From contig JANVAS020000203.1 in the NCBI GenBank assembly GCA_027563935.2, positions 1,922,001 through 1,986,000 on the forward strand: a DNA stretch of 64,000 nt. The letters run 5' to 3'. A program made the position numbers and the translations under genes. Under the pieces are notes generated by a model that ran no database searches, was not told the origin of the DNA, and saw only the letters and a program-made list of their open reading frames with translations. Shown in pieces: positions 10,021-21,813 of this stretch (position 1 is the stretch's first letter; every line of letters begins with the position of its first letter). The DNA comes from Costus lasius. Lineage: Eukaryota; Streptophyta; Magnoliopsida; Zingiberales; Costaceae.

Positions 10021-10754
10021 TGGAGCTGAACTTTATTTTTGGCAAGTTGACCTCGGGTTAACCACAGTTAGCCATATTTAACTAGGGTTGCATCGGATTC
10101 AGTCCAATGACTTAATTAGCTTGCTTAATGAAGTCTAGCATGGACCAATGGGCCATGAGACCCAACGGGCTGTGAGGCCTAATGGGCCATGAAGCCCAAT
10201 GGGGTGTGAGGTCTAATGGGCCATGAGGATAAGTCGCATGGGCCCAATAGTTATCATGGGAATTAAATTCTGTATTTAATTCTGAATTTAATTTAAAGAT
10301 TAATTCTGAATTTAATTTAAAGATTAATTCTGAATTTAATTCAGAATGTGAGGAGTCACCATGATTTCTATAAAAGGGTTTGAGAGGAGATGCACCTATC
10401 TGATTTTTGGAAGAGCTCTCTCCTTCCTTCTCCTCTTGGCACTTCTCATTGTGGATGACGCAAGTTCCTGAGGAGAACTCCCAAAGGCGTATATCCTCTT
10501 GCCGAGGCTAGCACCGGGTGTGGAAGAAGAGAACTTGAGTGTTTGTTGTGTGCGAGACTACAGAGGGCGTACGCTTGGGCGCCTACATCGCATCTCCCTT
10601 CTTTGCTCTAAGGTATCACCGTATCACCTATCACTCATCATGTCGACTCCCTCGCATGACTCGATCTTCTGGGTTTTTAGGACCGGCCTGTTTCGGGGAT
10701 TGCTTCTGCTGTGTATGTTTATAAAATTTTAAAATCCTTGGGGGTTTCCCAATA
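10021..10754 (+). repeat. 5' LTR of G, 3' portion only
   Basis: Aligns with 24,265-24,932 from 'tggagctgaactttattttt' to 'gggtttcccaa'. Its upstream part is cut off by the end of element A at 10,020. It carries repeats of 'attctgaatttaattta' at 10,265-10,340 and 'gggccatgaggcc' variants at 10,150-10,230. Confidence 0.82.
10369..10376 (+). promoter_or_regulatory. TATA box in 5' LTR of G
   Basis: tataaaag, about 385 bp before the LTR end. The 3' copy has the decayed tatataat at the matching place (about 24,536). Confidence 0.55.
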
Positions 10755-10755
10755 G

Positions 10756-10767
10756 TGGTATCAAAGC
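10756..10767 (+). other. Primer-binding site of G (tRNA-iMet type)
   Basis: tggtatcaaagc one base after the LTR end. Confidence 0.8.
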
Positions 10768-12335
10768 GACTTGTGAGACTCAAACAGTGTTTTATGGTTT
10801 TATTGTATGTTCACATGCCATCTGAATTTTGTTTAAAAATTTGCATATGGCACACATTTTTTCTATTTAGAAAAATTGTAAGCTCATATATGCCAAATCT
10901 TCTCTTTCAGTTTTGGATTGATTCTATCCTTGCGAGTCAAGGATAGACCTTGCTCATAAGACCCATGAAAATTGTTCAGGGTGATTTCCCTAAATTATCA
11001 TGTCACCTTTGAAAGGGCCTTAGAGAGGTTGAAAATCATGAAAATTTGATTGGTGATTGATTGTGATTGATGGACATCTTTTCTGAGAAACTAAAACTGA
11101 AGTTTTATCTTTTCATGAGCATATAGAAAAACATGAGATATATATCTTGATTGTGTATCATGTTCTGGTCATAGTCAAGCCCCTTGTATGCCTGTGATGT
11201 ATTGTGTGTGAGGCCTGCGTGCCACTTTTTCTTTTTGTTTTATAAATGCACAAAGAAGGCTAGGTGCACATCCCTCATGGAGCTTGCATCTTGGCACATT
11301 AAATATGATGACGCATCTTGCTTGGTGGCGCAAGTAAGGGCTTGGCCGAACTATAGGGTTTGTGAGCTATCCCTCTTAGCACAAGCATAATGGCGCATCA
11401 TGTATGGAGGAGCCACCAATGTCTTGGCCGAACATTCTAGGGGCACATCTTGCATGAGCTTCTAGGGTTTGTATGCTATGCCTTGGTGTGGAGGACCTTA
11501 GATCTGCACTTGAAGACAAAGCTTAGTGGTGGCTAGGTTAGGTCTTATTGGGGCTTGTTACCTAGGTCAAGCAGTGAACATCGTTTGTCATCTGATGGTT
11601 CAATGTGTTGATTAGGCTATGACCACATTACTTGTTTACTACTTTCCATATCTGCTAAAGCATGCCTAGATGTGTTTTATTATTCTGTTATCACAAGAGG
11701 ATTGCATGCCTATAATGTTAGACAAAAGATAAAACTAAGAGGATGAGACCTTAAAAACCCTCAAAATAATATAAAGTCTGAAATAGCCTTCTGATGTGTA
11801 GCCCTCATCAAGATATCGATCAGTGGTGTTGTACATTGTTTCCCACCCTCGTGAGACACACACACTTATCTTTAGAAGGCGTGTGGTGGCAATGATTTCC
11901 CCAGTCCAGTTTTAACCTGGATAATTTGTTGGCCTTGGGCATAACGGTCAGGATAGACTAGACAAGTTTTTCATATGTGGTGGCCACATGATGGAACTCT
12001 AAGGTAGCATTGAGAGGTTAGGGTTTCATGTTGTATCCACCCTCGCTGCACAATAGATGCTTAGACTATCTCAATAAGGAGAATTGCCAAGTGCAATCAG
12101 CCGGAGTGCCCACCTTAAGAAGCATGAGTCACTTTATGCATCTCATCCAACCCTCGTGGGATGCAAAGCCTCATGTGAAATGAGGATCCCATCTCACTAG
12201 GAAATCTCAAATTTCCCAATTGACTTTGTGGGTTGTCAATTCAATTAAAATAGTGGGAGCCAAGATCACTTAATACAAGTCCAGATTAAATGATTCGAAG
12301 TAGTACTAATCTGCTTTCTTGGTTGTTATAGATCA
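10768..12335 (+). other. Untranslated leader of G
   Basis: About 1.57 kb between PBS and gag start with no long frame. Repeated phrases ('ttggccgaac', 'gcgcatctt/gacgcatctt', 11,280-11,480) are present. Long leaders are common in this copia lineage (element I has 1.8 kb). Nothing else recognised. Confidence 0.55.
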
Positions 12336-12490
12336 ATGGCTATGAATAATAGCAAATTGACATTGCGATCCTTCTTGGGAAGGATAAGTTGGTTGGATCC
12401 AACTTTATGGGCTGGCATTAGAACTTGAGGATAGCCCTAAAGCTTGAGAAGAAGTTGTATGTCCTTGAGCAAACTCTTCCCGTGCCTCAT
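12336..12490 (+). pseudogene. Copia gag N-terminal fragment (G)
   Basis: ATG at 12,336. After at least one frameshift the translation resembles the gag start of element I: LRS-LG, then KLVGSN and LRIALKLEKKLYVLEQTLP. The I gag equivalents are VRSLLEREKFAGPN and LKIVLKAERKLYVLE. It is cut at 12,490 by the LTR of H. Confidence 0.75.
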
Positions 12491-12716
12491 TGATGGAGTC
12501 ATAGACGCCTATGGGGAACGCCACATCCCCCGGGAAGATGCTTGGGGAGACTCCCCAGGATTTGACGAAGATGCCCCCCAAATTTCAGCTATAGAAGCCC
12601 TCTGCCGCCCTGAACATGGCCAGGCCGTGACGGCAAATACGGCCGTGACACGGTCGATACAGACGCGAACGCCAGCACGGGCTGCGACACGGCCGCGACA
12701 CCCACCGTGTCAGGCT

Positions 12717-13000
12717 CGGCAGATTTTGGCCCCAACGAACATGGCCATGATGGAGAACACGGCCAGGCCATGATGAAGAATACGACCCATACTACCGGTT
12801 ACGGCCCTGTCGTAAAATCAGCGCAACATTCTGTGGATTTTAGCCCCAACGGACACGGCCGTGATGGAGAACACGGCCAGGCCATGATAAAGAATACGAC
12901 CTATACTATCGGTTATGGCCCCGCCGTAAAATCAGTGCAACATTATGTGGATTTTGGCCCCAGCGAACACGGCCGTGACGCGGAACACAGCCAGGCCGTG
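12717..13000 (+). repeat. 116-bp tandem repeat in LTR of H
   Basis: 'gattttggcccca.cg.acacggccgtgatgg' recurs at about 12,720, 12,836 and 12,952 (spacing 116 bp). Each unit holds ACGGCCAGGCCGT-type palindromes; related cacggcc stretches continue to about 13,110. Confidence 0.8.
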
Positions 13001-13593
13001 ACGAGCTTGCATTTCCCCAACACGGCCATGCCACCAGCCATGGTCACCTCAATGCATAAATCAAATGCCGAACACGGCCGTGATGATGGACACGGCCAGG
13101 CCGTGTTCAGCCCCAGAAAGCCAAAGACGGTGATTTTCCACCATGTTTGACGTTCTCAGCGGTCCTCGCACCCTCCGGACCATTTTGTGGGAGTGATGAG
13201 CCCTTCGACAGCCACGACAAGCCCCATCAGCTCCGGCCACGTGGCTTCTCCTGCTTCCACGACATCCCTTCACCCGCTACCCCCCGCTACCTATCACTCG
13301 GGGGGCCACCTCGAGACTCGACCACTGACCGTGACCAGTCCACCGACCGCTACAACAACCGGGTCGTCAACTCGGCCCACGACACCGCCAACAACGTGCA
13401 GAACCAACCCACCATCAGCAAGTTTTGCTGCCTTGTGGCTGCTTGCTCGGAGATGGTGTAGCATCACTTGACCCTCTTGACCCTACTTTTCAGTAGTTAG
13501 AGGGCATCTTGACCCTACTTTAGTTTGTTTTGGGTGGTTGGCTTCTCCAACTACCTCCCATGTTTAGCTTGTGACCCTCTTTCCCTCTTGATC

Positions 13594-13601
13594 TATAAAA
13601 G
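13594..13601 (+). promoter_or_regulatory. TATA box in LTR of H
   Basis: tataaaag (gatctataaaagaggacgg), about 520 bp before the LTR end. Likely core promoter. Confidence 0.6.
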
Positions 13602-14121
13602 AGGACGGAGGGCTATGTGTTTTTTAGTTTTCGTTGTAGTTTGCGCCTTCTCTTGGAAGGCCTTAGGTCCAGCAAAACTCCGAGGAGCTCGCCTAGAGTT
13701 CCCTTGCCTCCTCTTTGTACGCTTCTTTTTAGCTTTCAATGAAAACACCCGGCGAACCCCGCTTGGGCGCCGGGTCCTTTGCATGTTCATCTTGCTGCGT
13801 TGTGTCTTGGACGAGTAAGCTTGGTTGGTTGCCATAGCATTGTGAAGGGCGTGCGCGTGTGCTTCCAAAACAAACATTGGCTCCGCGATCGAGGTGAGTA
13901 TTTTCCGTTAGAGTTTCGATCTGTGGTTTCCTGTCGCCCCGAGTGTTGCTCAAGCTACATCTTGCGCTGTTTCCATCGGTTTTCTCCGTGGGTTTCCATC
14001 GATTGCTCACGCTTTCTATTCCCTCGTCTCAAGACCCTCTCCCAGATTTTCGCATCATAAGTCTCCCCCACCGTAGAGTACTGCTCTAAAGAACCATCCT
14101 ATACATCCGCTGCGTCAAATT

Positions 14122-14133
14122 TGGTATCAGAGC
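14122..14133 (+). other. Primer-binding site of H (tRNA-iMet type)
   Basis: tggtatcagagc, exact match to the standard plant site, four bases after the LTR end. Confidence 0.9.
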
Positions 14134-14232
14134 CAGGTTTAAGCTAACTCTTGTCTAGCTTCGCCGGTCTCCCGCTGCATTTCATTCTACTTTTCGGGTT
14201 TCATTTCAGCATTCATTCGCATTTCCTGCATC

Positions 14233-15456
14233 ATGACCACTAGATCAGGAGCCCCATATCAACAACCCTCTACCCAGGTGCCCGTTACGACCGAAGAAAG
14301 TACTCCGCCTAGGGTAGAGTCGGTTGAGTCATTATCAACGCATTTAGAAGCGATGGAAGCCATGTTTCAGCGCCTTATGGCGTCAGTCCATCATCTGATA
14401 GACCAAGTCATGGAACTCCGAGCTAAGCCCGTCGAGGGCCAGCCCTCTGCTAGTATTCCACCTCCGTTGGCCCCGCTGCGTATGCGCGCCAATGAGTCAC
14501 CCCGCTTTGACCCCTTTGCCGATGAGTGCGCGTGGGCCAAGGACGCTCCTCACCCACGTCGCCTTATTCTGCATAGTCATGAGGACGACGAGGTCTGCCG
14601 GCTCACGCGTGTTGACCCCCCGATTTTCAATGGTAGCCTTGACCCTCATGTCTTCCTCGATTGGGCCACTGCCGTCGATAACTATTTCGAATGGAGCGCC
14701 ATGTCCGAACACCTTAAAGTCAGTTACGTCTGTCTTTTGCTAATCGGCCCCGCTCGGTTGTATTGGACGAACGTAGAGCGCCAATTAGTAGACCAACATC
14801 TTCCCCCCATTACGCGATGGGAGGAAATGTGCTACCGGCTTAAGGAGAAGTATGTGCCCCCCACCTATAGGCAGCGCCTCCTCGATTCATACTCCGTTAT
14901 CTCCCAAGGGTCCGACACCGTTGATGCATACCACACTCATTTTGACGAGCTTGGTATCCGCTGCAACTTTAAGGAGGATCCCGCCTTCACCATGTCTCGG
15001 TTCCGCAACGATCTCCGCGAGGAGATTTGACGCGTGTTAACCTCCTTCGGTCTTGACACGATTATCCTTGTCCTCCACCATGCCCGTGAGGTCGAGCAGG
15101 ACCTCCGCTCACGCACCCATCGTGCTGTACCTCACCCGTCTCGCCGGCCTGCTTATGCGTGTTCGGCGCCCGCCCCTCCCCCTCATCTCGAGGCACCGCC
15201 ACGTCCTAGCCCTGCTGGTCCCCGTCGTTTCCCCCGGGATGCGCCCCACGAGGCACCCCCTCCTCGCTTGACTTGGGAGGACAAGGGTAAGGCATCCCTT
15301 GCCGCCATTACCCCAGGCCCTTGCCGCCACTGCAGCCAAACTAGCCACTTCAACAAGGACTGTCCCCGCCACTCTTTGCATATCGCCCCCGAGCAACGCG
15401 ACTCACGACCCCCTATTCCTTGGGGCCCAAGAAGTTGGCCCACAGTGTTACATTGA
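14233..15456 (+). pseudogene. Gag of element H (one in-frame stop)
   Basis: ATG 14,233 (MTTRSGAPYQQP), 100 bp after the PBS. Residues 25-65 form a probable coiled coil (LSTHLEAMEAMFQRLMASV). The capsid domain spans about residues 130-265 (FNGSLDPHVFLDWATAVDNY; YCLKEKYVP-type segment), colinear with K. TGA at 15,028-15,030 interrupts it where CGA is plausible (EEI-stop-RVLTSFGLDT). The frame then continues through a Pro/Arg-rich stretch to the CCHC knuckle CRHCSQTSHFNKDC (about 15,325) and ends at 15,456 after a frameshift near 15,400-15,420. Codon use is strongly GC-ending, unlike K. Confidence 0.8.
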
Positions 15457-15957
15457 TGACGAGTCTAGCCCACGCCATACCATGGCAGTTGTTCGTTGCA
15501 CCCTTGTCCATACCCCCCCTTTGTCCGAGGACTGGAAGCGCACGAGCATCTTCTACACTTATATTAAGTGTAATGGACACTCTTGCAAGATAGTGATTGA
15601 CGGAGGTAGCAGCCTTAACGTTGTCTCCCGGACAGCAATCACCTGCTTCGGTCTCACCCTTGAGCCGCACCCTCGACCTTACTCGATCGCTTGGGTCGAC
15701 ACATCCAGCCTACCTATCACCCACCGATGCTAGGTCCCCATCTATTTTGGTGACTAGTCGGAGAGGGTGTGGTGCGACGTCGCTTCCATGGATGTCGCCC
15801 ACGTCCTCTTGGGACGGCCTTGGCTCTATGACCGTGACATGATCCACTATACCCGTTCCAACACTTATGTCTTCCACCATGGGGGACGTAAGATCTGCTT
15901 GACCCCGGCTCTGCCTAAGGAGTTGCGGGCCTCCACGTCCAAGGGTGTCATCATAGT
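15420..15957 (+). pseudogene. Protease of element H (truncated, stops)
   Basis: Frame shifted from gag. Translation gives MAVVRCTLVH, WKRTSIFYTYIKCNG, the active-site region IVIDGGSSLNVVS and MDVAHVLLGRPWLYD, all matching K. In-frame TAG codons lie at 15,731-15,733 and near 15,755. Homology ends at ELRASTSKGVI, where the copia sequence starts. Not functional. Confidence 0.78.
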
Positions 15958-16145
15958 CTCATCTAAAATCCAAACACATACTCAGGAGATTTCACTTGAT
16001 CAGAGAGATCATTGACAGAGGTGATGTCAAGATAAGTAGAGTTGGCAAAGACAACAATCTGACAGACCCACTAACCAAGGCTTTGGCGCAGCAGAAGCAT
16101 GATGGTCATACGAGGGACATGGCGCTAAGATTTCTCAACAACTAA
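15957..16145 (+). pseudogene. Copia RNase H / C-terminal fragment (G)
   Basis: About 60 residues ending in a natural stop at 16,143-16,145: SKHILRRFHLIREIIDRGD, then DNNLTDPLTKALAQQKH and MALRFLNN. This matches the C-terminus of the copia polyprotein of I at 32,968. The N-terminal remainder was lost in the H/G deletion. Confidence 0.85.
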
Positions 16146-16153
16146 CTCTAAGT

Positions 16154-16166
16154 GCAAGTGGGAGAT
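16154..16166 (+). other. Polypurine tract of G
   Basis: gcaagtgggagat immediately before TGTTGG of the 3' LTR; identical to the tract of element I (32,948-32,960, minus strand). Confidence 0.8.
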
Positions 16167-16705
16167 TGTTGGTGTTTATGCCCTTGGACCCGTTGTTGGT
16201 CTATCTTATACTACTTGACATTGATATTTTATATATCAAAAGTACTTGCATGATAATGTCCCTGGAGACAGATTGTATCTGTGCTCAAACTTATGTCCCC
16301 AATCAAGTACCTGAGTGGATAAGGGACAGCTCTGGTATATGTGAGACTAGTATATGGGCTGGTTAGGCATAAGGTGCTAATGCAAACATATGGGTATATC
16401 AATGGTGGATATACTGGACTGACCCACTGTGAGGCTTTAACTTGGTGTCATGAGTTAACCTCACAAGTGACAGTAGATGCATTGATCCCTTGACTTGAGG
16501 TCATTGACTCTTCTATATGGTTAGAGACATGCTTTGATATAGCCTAACACCTCGCTGTAGTAGGGAGGCTATAATGCTTGTCATTGGGTATGTCACGACC
16601 CATATGAGAAGATCAATGGACAGATATAGGATTTGCCCTTCCTGAGGGAAGCTTGATATCCACGAGGCCCCCCTATGATTGCATGACTAAAAGTGTATGG
16701 CCATA
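16167..16705 (+). repeat. 3' LTR of G, first part
   Basis: Starts TGTTGGTGTTTATGCCC. The last five bases, ccata (16,701-16,705), are repeated at 23,888-23,892 on the other side of B, so the LTR continues there. Confidence 0.82.
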
Positions 16706-18778
16706 TGTTGTGATCCGAAAGGACACACTTATGAATACAAGTAGGTAGACTTATTTCAGGTGTCGCGGCCAAAACCTAAGTGTTGGCACATAGGGACTTT
16801 TGTCACTCCCTGACACGGCTCCAAAAACTTGTTGTCCCTAAACTTGTAGTGTCCGCAAGTGTACGGATACTCGAAGTAATAAAGAAAGTATCGAATCCAC
16901 AGGGACCTATGTGTTAAGTACCAAATAGTTGTATTCTTACTAGCTAAGCAAATCGAATATGATGCAAATAAATAATAGAAAGAACACGAAATCAAAGAGA
17001 AACTGGGACTAGGGTTTCATTCACTTTAATTTTCATGACTATATATAGATAAATATTCATCAATCAAATTTGATCATGATAAAGACATAATTTACTTTTT
17101 AAAGGGATCATCTCACTTTCGTGCAGATAACCATGCAGAGACCAATCCCCACGTTCGCGCAAGATTTATCCCAAGCTAATGATAAGTAAATCATCAAACG
17201 AAGAACTCAAAGATCACTTTCGTGCATCCGAATTCTAAGTTGATCGTCTTGAGTGGAAACTCAAGGATCACTTTCATGCATCCGAGTCTCAACACAAGTT
17301 TTACTTAAGGTTCTCCAACGTTCCGATCTTCACTTTCGTGCAAGATCTCCACGTTTGACACAATAACTCGATCCTAGGTTCATAATTATCAACATGGCAA
17401 TTAAACTACTAAAATCAAGAAATAAGAACTTAACCTAATTTCTTATGGTGAGTTCCTACTATTCAATTTTAGGGTTCCAAATCCTCAAGCAAATCACCTT
17501 TCGGTCCTTTTTGTGAAAACTCTAAATCATGATAACAAAAAGTAAACTATGGAGAATCTAAGAGCAATAATCGCATAGGTAAAATTATCAAAGTAGAATA
17601 ATCATGATGAAAGGAAAAAGTATCTAGTCATTAAGAAAATCAAAGGGAATTACTCCCCCATGTCCGAAAGAGTGTTTAAGCTAGCATGGTGAAGAAAATA
17701 CAATATTGCATTCTTTCAGAAGATCAAAAATTAAAGGAAAAAAAGTTTTAGGAAAATACACCACGGCTGTGAAATTAAACACAGCCGTAATTTGCAATGG
17801 AGGGCGATGAATAGTAGCGGCGCCTCCTTCTTCTTTGATTTCGCTTCCAACTGATCTCCTTTCGTTCTGAAACTTCTGGTACGTTGTCTCCTCCTCCAGG
17901 TGAAGCTTCAGGATGAATTTCATGGCCGGAGGTGGCCTCCATGCCTCTCAGTGTGAAGCCAAACCCTAAGATCCTCTCTGTCGATTGCTCCCCGAATAGA
18001 TCCTCAAAATTGGGGCTTTTGGTGTCTTTATCTTCTCCTTGTTGAGACCAGTCCACCACTTTTTTTGGATCTCAATTTGGATGTCTGGATCTCCTGCAAT
18101 CATCTCTACAAAAATCGGGCTTCAAAGTTGACCATGGAAGTCGCTTTCAAAAGCAGAAATACGACAGTGTAATGTTTCACGGCAGTGCCGTAAAATCGGT
18201 CACGTTCTCTGATCTGATGTTGTCTGGAAAATACAGCACTGTAAAATGGTTCACGGCATTGCCGTAAAATTGGCTGAACTCTCTGGTCGAAATCGTCTGG
18301 AAAATACGGCCCGTGTCAAAGTTTACGGCAGTGCCGTAATTTCAGCAATTTTCTCTATTCTGAATGCGCTTCAAAATACGGCCCGTGTAGTTTCTTACGG
18401 TCGTGCCGTATTTTTCATTAAACTCTATGATCGGACAATCCACCAATTTACGACAGTGCTCTGATATTACATTAGTGTACGGAAATACGATACCATAATA
18501 TAGAATACGACACTACCTTGTTTTGGTGTGTTGCTCTGATTTGCGTGAAATTTATCAGGTGATCTCCTTTTGATGATGGTAACTCTTCCATGTCTTTGAT
18601 TTTGCTTGAAAATGCCTTAAAATAGTGCCTTTTTACCTGAAAATCATGAAAAACTAAAATAGAAATAGATTTTGCAATATTGGATAAATTTAGCATAAAA
18701 ATAAGCAAAAGATCTTTAATTTGGCTTGAAAAGATATATAAAATGATACAAAATATACTATATATTTTGGTGTCATCA
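16706..18778 (-). repeat. 3' LTR of B
   Basis: 2,073 bp, about 0.2 kb longer than the C LTRs. The extra 126 bp at the low-coordinate end contains a decayed PBS (tccctgacacggctcca, 16,807-16,823) followed by aaaaacttgttg. CACTTTCGTGCA boxes lie at 17,110-17,345 and the palindrome array at 18,165-18,520 (perfect TTACGGCAGTGCCGTAA at 18,323-18,339). Confidence 0.87.
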
Positions 18779-20321
18779 AAATACATAAGGCTCAAACTTT
18801 GCTTGTCCTCAAGCAAAAATCAAAAATTGATTAAAAGATAAATCTTTTCATGCTCAATAAATTTCCAAAATACAATCACCATTGAAAAATTCCATCAATA
18901 ATTTCACAAAACTTCAAATAAACATATCATTCTTAGAACTCAACCCTCTAGATCTACATCTCAATCAATTAAAACTTTGCAACATGTATACTAAATAGAA
19001 CTCTCAATCTCAAAACTTCACCCAATTTCAGTTCAAATCTATCATGCTTTTGTTTACAGGATTCCAAGATCTTTTTCCACACATAATTTTTTTTTTCATG
19101 TATTTTGTTGTTTTTGCACAGATGGCATGTACCCACTTAGATACACACCTTTTTTATTTTGACTTCAACTCTTATCTTCGATACCACTATCAATTTTGCA
19201 TAGTGCTAAGTAGAGGAGTCTTATTCTTTTTTCTCTCTCATTATCCTTTAGTCATAGACTTCAACCCATGTCTTAGGTATCACTATCAATTTTACATAGT
19301 GCCAAGTAGGGGAGTCTTTCATTATTTTTATGGATCTTGGATTCTTCCTTCCCAACAAATAGCAAAATAGACTAAACATCTACTAGGTTGATCAATTGAT
19401 ATCAATTCAGTAATCATATTCATATGCTCATTTTATTTAAAGGAGTAGTTTCACCTTTAGATCTTATTCCTCAAATAACACATCTACCCAAAATTTCATG
19501 CATCAACCAATGAAAAAATTCCAAAGGATAGATATGCATTGAAGAAATAAATCTAACATGATAGGTTTATTTCTAATCATGAATACAGGTTTATTCATCA
19601 TCAAGGAGGATATTTATCAATGAAAATCTTTTAAAAATAGAATCACACCACAAGATAGTAGAAAGTGGACTATGAATAATCATATCATCATACAACCATA
19701 TCGAAGAAATATCAGTGAGTGATACATCTAAAGCAAATCAAAGATGCAACGATATGAAATAATCATGAATACAAGAGAGTGCAAAAGTTACTCACAAAAC
19801 TATATAGCATGCTATGACCAAAAATACATAAAGCTCAGAGCAAAAATAGTGTCGGGGCAGATACTACTAGGTCCAAAGATATGCCTTTTGGAAATTTTTC
19901 CTGCACAATTTAAGATACATAAGGCTCAGTCTAAAAATAGTCTCTAAAAAATAATAATGATAGAAATAATTTTCTCCAAGAAGAATAAGAGATATCATTG
20001 ATGGTCCAAAGAGTGCTGGTGGAAAGAGCTAATGCGGCTAAGAGGTAGAGGTGGAACATATGCTTGCTAAAAAGCTATTAGCAATGATGGTGATGGTGAT
20101 AGTAGAGTGAGTAATCTCTAGTGGCCTGCTAGAGACTACAGTCCTAGAGTTGAGATGGTCGGCTAGGGGGTGTTAGAGATAATGCTGTATAGATAAAAAA
20201 AATCAGTCACAAATAAAGAGTCTGCTGCATAAATAAATAAAATAAATGGAAATAGAGGCAGTAGAAGAAGTAAGAGTCTGCTGATGGTATAATCTAGTGT
20301 CGACGGCTGGAAATAGTGATG
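18779..20321 (-). other. 3' non-coding internal region of B
   Basis: AT-rich, no long frame. It contains two tandem copies of a 'gacttcaac...ggtaccactatcaattttacacagtgccaagtaggggagtc' module (about 19,160-19,220 and 19,258-19,320). The matching pairs are in C (52,355-52,510) and D (58,107-58,260). Confidence 0.6.
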
Positions 20322-21593
20322 TCAGAGGCAGATGCAGTGGTAGCTAGAGGTGGAAGACAGTTGCTCTTGAAGATTTCTGGATATGGAGGCAAAAGAAACA
20401 ATAACTGATAGAAAGCAAATAGAGTAGCAACAATAAATTTTTTTTTTTTTGAAAAGTAGTCCAGGTGTTGGATCATCAAAATCAATACTTTCAATTCCAT
20501 TCCAAGGGTATTCAATGATCTTTCTATATTTGTTAGTAAGCAATATCATTAGTCCTTTCTTCAAATTTATATTTTCAATGGCTATAGGACTTTGATCAAA
20601 AGATGCATGTGTTGGATCATCAAAATAAACTTTCTGTCTCAAAGTAGGTTCCTCATTGAAACACCATTTTTCAATAAAATCAGAAGAGTGAATAGTAAAT
20701 ATGGGCAAAATATCAGAGTTGAGATACATCAATATTTGTAATATTCAAATCCTTATTACGTTCCTCATGTTCATCATCAAATAAATTATCAATTTCAAAG
20801 TTATCATCAAAATTAAGGTGAGACTTTCCAAAATCAATTCCCTCATGCACTTTATCAAATAATTTATCAATTTCAAAATCACCAACAAAATCAGAGTAAG
20901 ATTTTTCTAAATTAGTCCCCTCATATCCTTCATCAGATTTAACCATAAACTATATATTATCAAAAGAATCAATTTCATCAAAAAGGGTTTTTCAATTTCA
21001 ATTTCCTCAAAATTTTCCACAAATAAATTATCAAAAGAATCAATTTTACAATTATCAAAATTAGAGTGAGATTCATTAATGTTCACATAACGCTCAATCT
21101 CAAAACAATCATAATCAGAAGGGGAATTTTCTAAATCAATTTCTTTAGTTTCAAACTCAAATAAACAATCTTGTTGTGATATCTGGGTTTCTAAAAATTC
21201 AGAATTAGTAATTAAAGATTCTACTTGAGAAGCAAGCTGACCAATTATTCCCCTAAGATATTCAATTTCCTTACTTTGATTTGTCATGAACTTGTTTTGA
21301 TTTGTCATGAATTTTTCAAGCATGGAATTTAACCTAGATTCCTCATTATCCTCAAAGTATGGTTTAGAAACATGATTTGGACAATCAGAAGCATAATGAT
21401 CAAAACATCCACAAAAATTACATCTAACAGGGTGCATAGAGTGAAATTTTAATTTATCTGCAAGAGTGCACCGTGAATCATCTTCATACCTTTCTTGTGG
21501 CATGTATACCTCACCTCTTTTAGTTGCCCAAGTGTTGTAATTAAAAGACATCTCTTCAAATCTATCAAGAACAGAAAGATTATCCAACACCAA
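20322..21593 (-). pseudogene. Gag-like acidic coiled-coil ORF of element B
   Basis: Minus strand, from 21,593. The start segment is MSFNYNTWATKRGEVYMPQE. The zinc knuckle CNFCGCFDHYASDC fits CX2CX4HX4C. A coiled coil follows (SRLNSMLEKFMTNQNK, IGQLASQVESL), then ENSPSDYDCFEIERYVNINE and acidic FDNCKIDSFDNLFVENFEE repeats. A frameshift near 20,990 moves the frame; the acidic part continues (FEIDNLFDDEHEERN) and then FDQSPIAIENINLKKGLMILL to about 20,560, after which the sequence is deleted relative to C. No protease or pol. The knuckle suggests RNA binding; the acidic tail has no assigned role. Confidence 0.72.
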
Positions 21594-21789
21594 TAAATAT
21601 TTTTTTTCATAATATATAAAAAATAGAAAATATAAAACACAAGCAAATTCACAAATCTTCAGATATCACAGTTCTGTCACAACTGTGAAAATCCAAAACC
21701 TACAAAAATAAAAAACAAAGTTAAGTCTAAGACAAATAAAACTTAGTCTAGCAATACTAACAACTATTTTGATATTAACAAAACTAAGG

Positions 21790-21807
21790 TCCCCGACAGT
21801 GGCGCCA
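21790..21807 (-). other. Primer-binding site of B (decayed tRNA-Asp type)
   Basis: tccccgacagtggcgcca in + reading, three differences from tccccggcaacggcgcca, six bases from the LTR end at 21,814. Confidence 0.75.
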
Positions 21808-21813
21808 AAAACT

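Larger units (their letters stand above)
12491..14117 (+). repeat. 5' LTR of H
   Basis: TGATGGAGTCATAG...GCTGCGTCA, 1,627 bp, followed by a PBS. The first nine bases are close to those of the K LTR. It contains a 116-bp tandem repeat rich in cacggccgtg palindromes, and a TATA box at 13,594. There is no second LTR to compare. Confidence 0.8.
12491..15957 (+). mobile_element. Ty3/gypsy chromovirus H, 5' half only
   Basis: 5' LTR, PBS, gag and protease of a plus-strand element homologous to K. Everything downstream of protease, including the 3' LTR, is missing; at about 15,957 the sequence changes to the RNase H end of copia G. GC content is clearly higher than in the surroundings. Confidence 0.82.

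Noticed and set aside
12444..13471. Several overlapping frames in GC-rich DNA
   Set aside because: They sit in the LTR of H and follow its tandem repeat; no start context or known motif.
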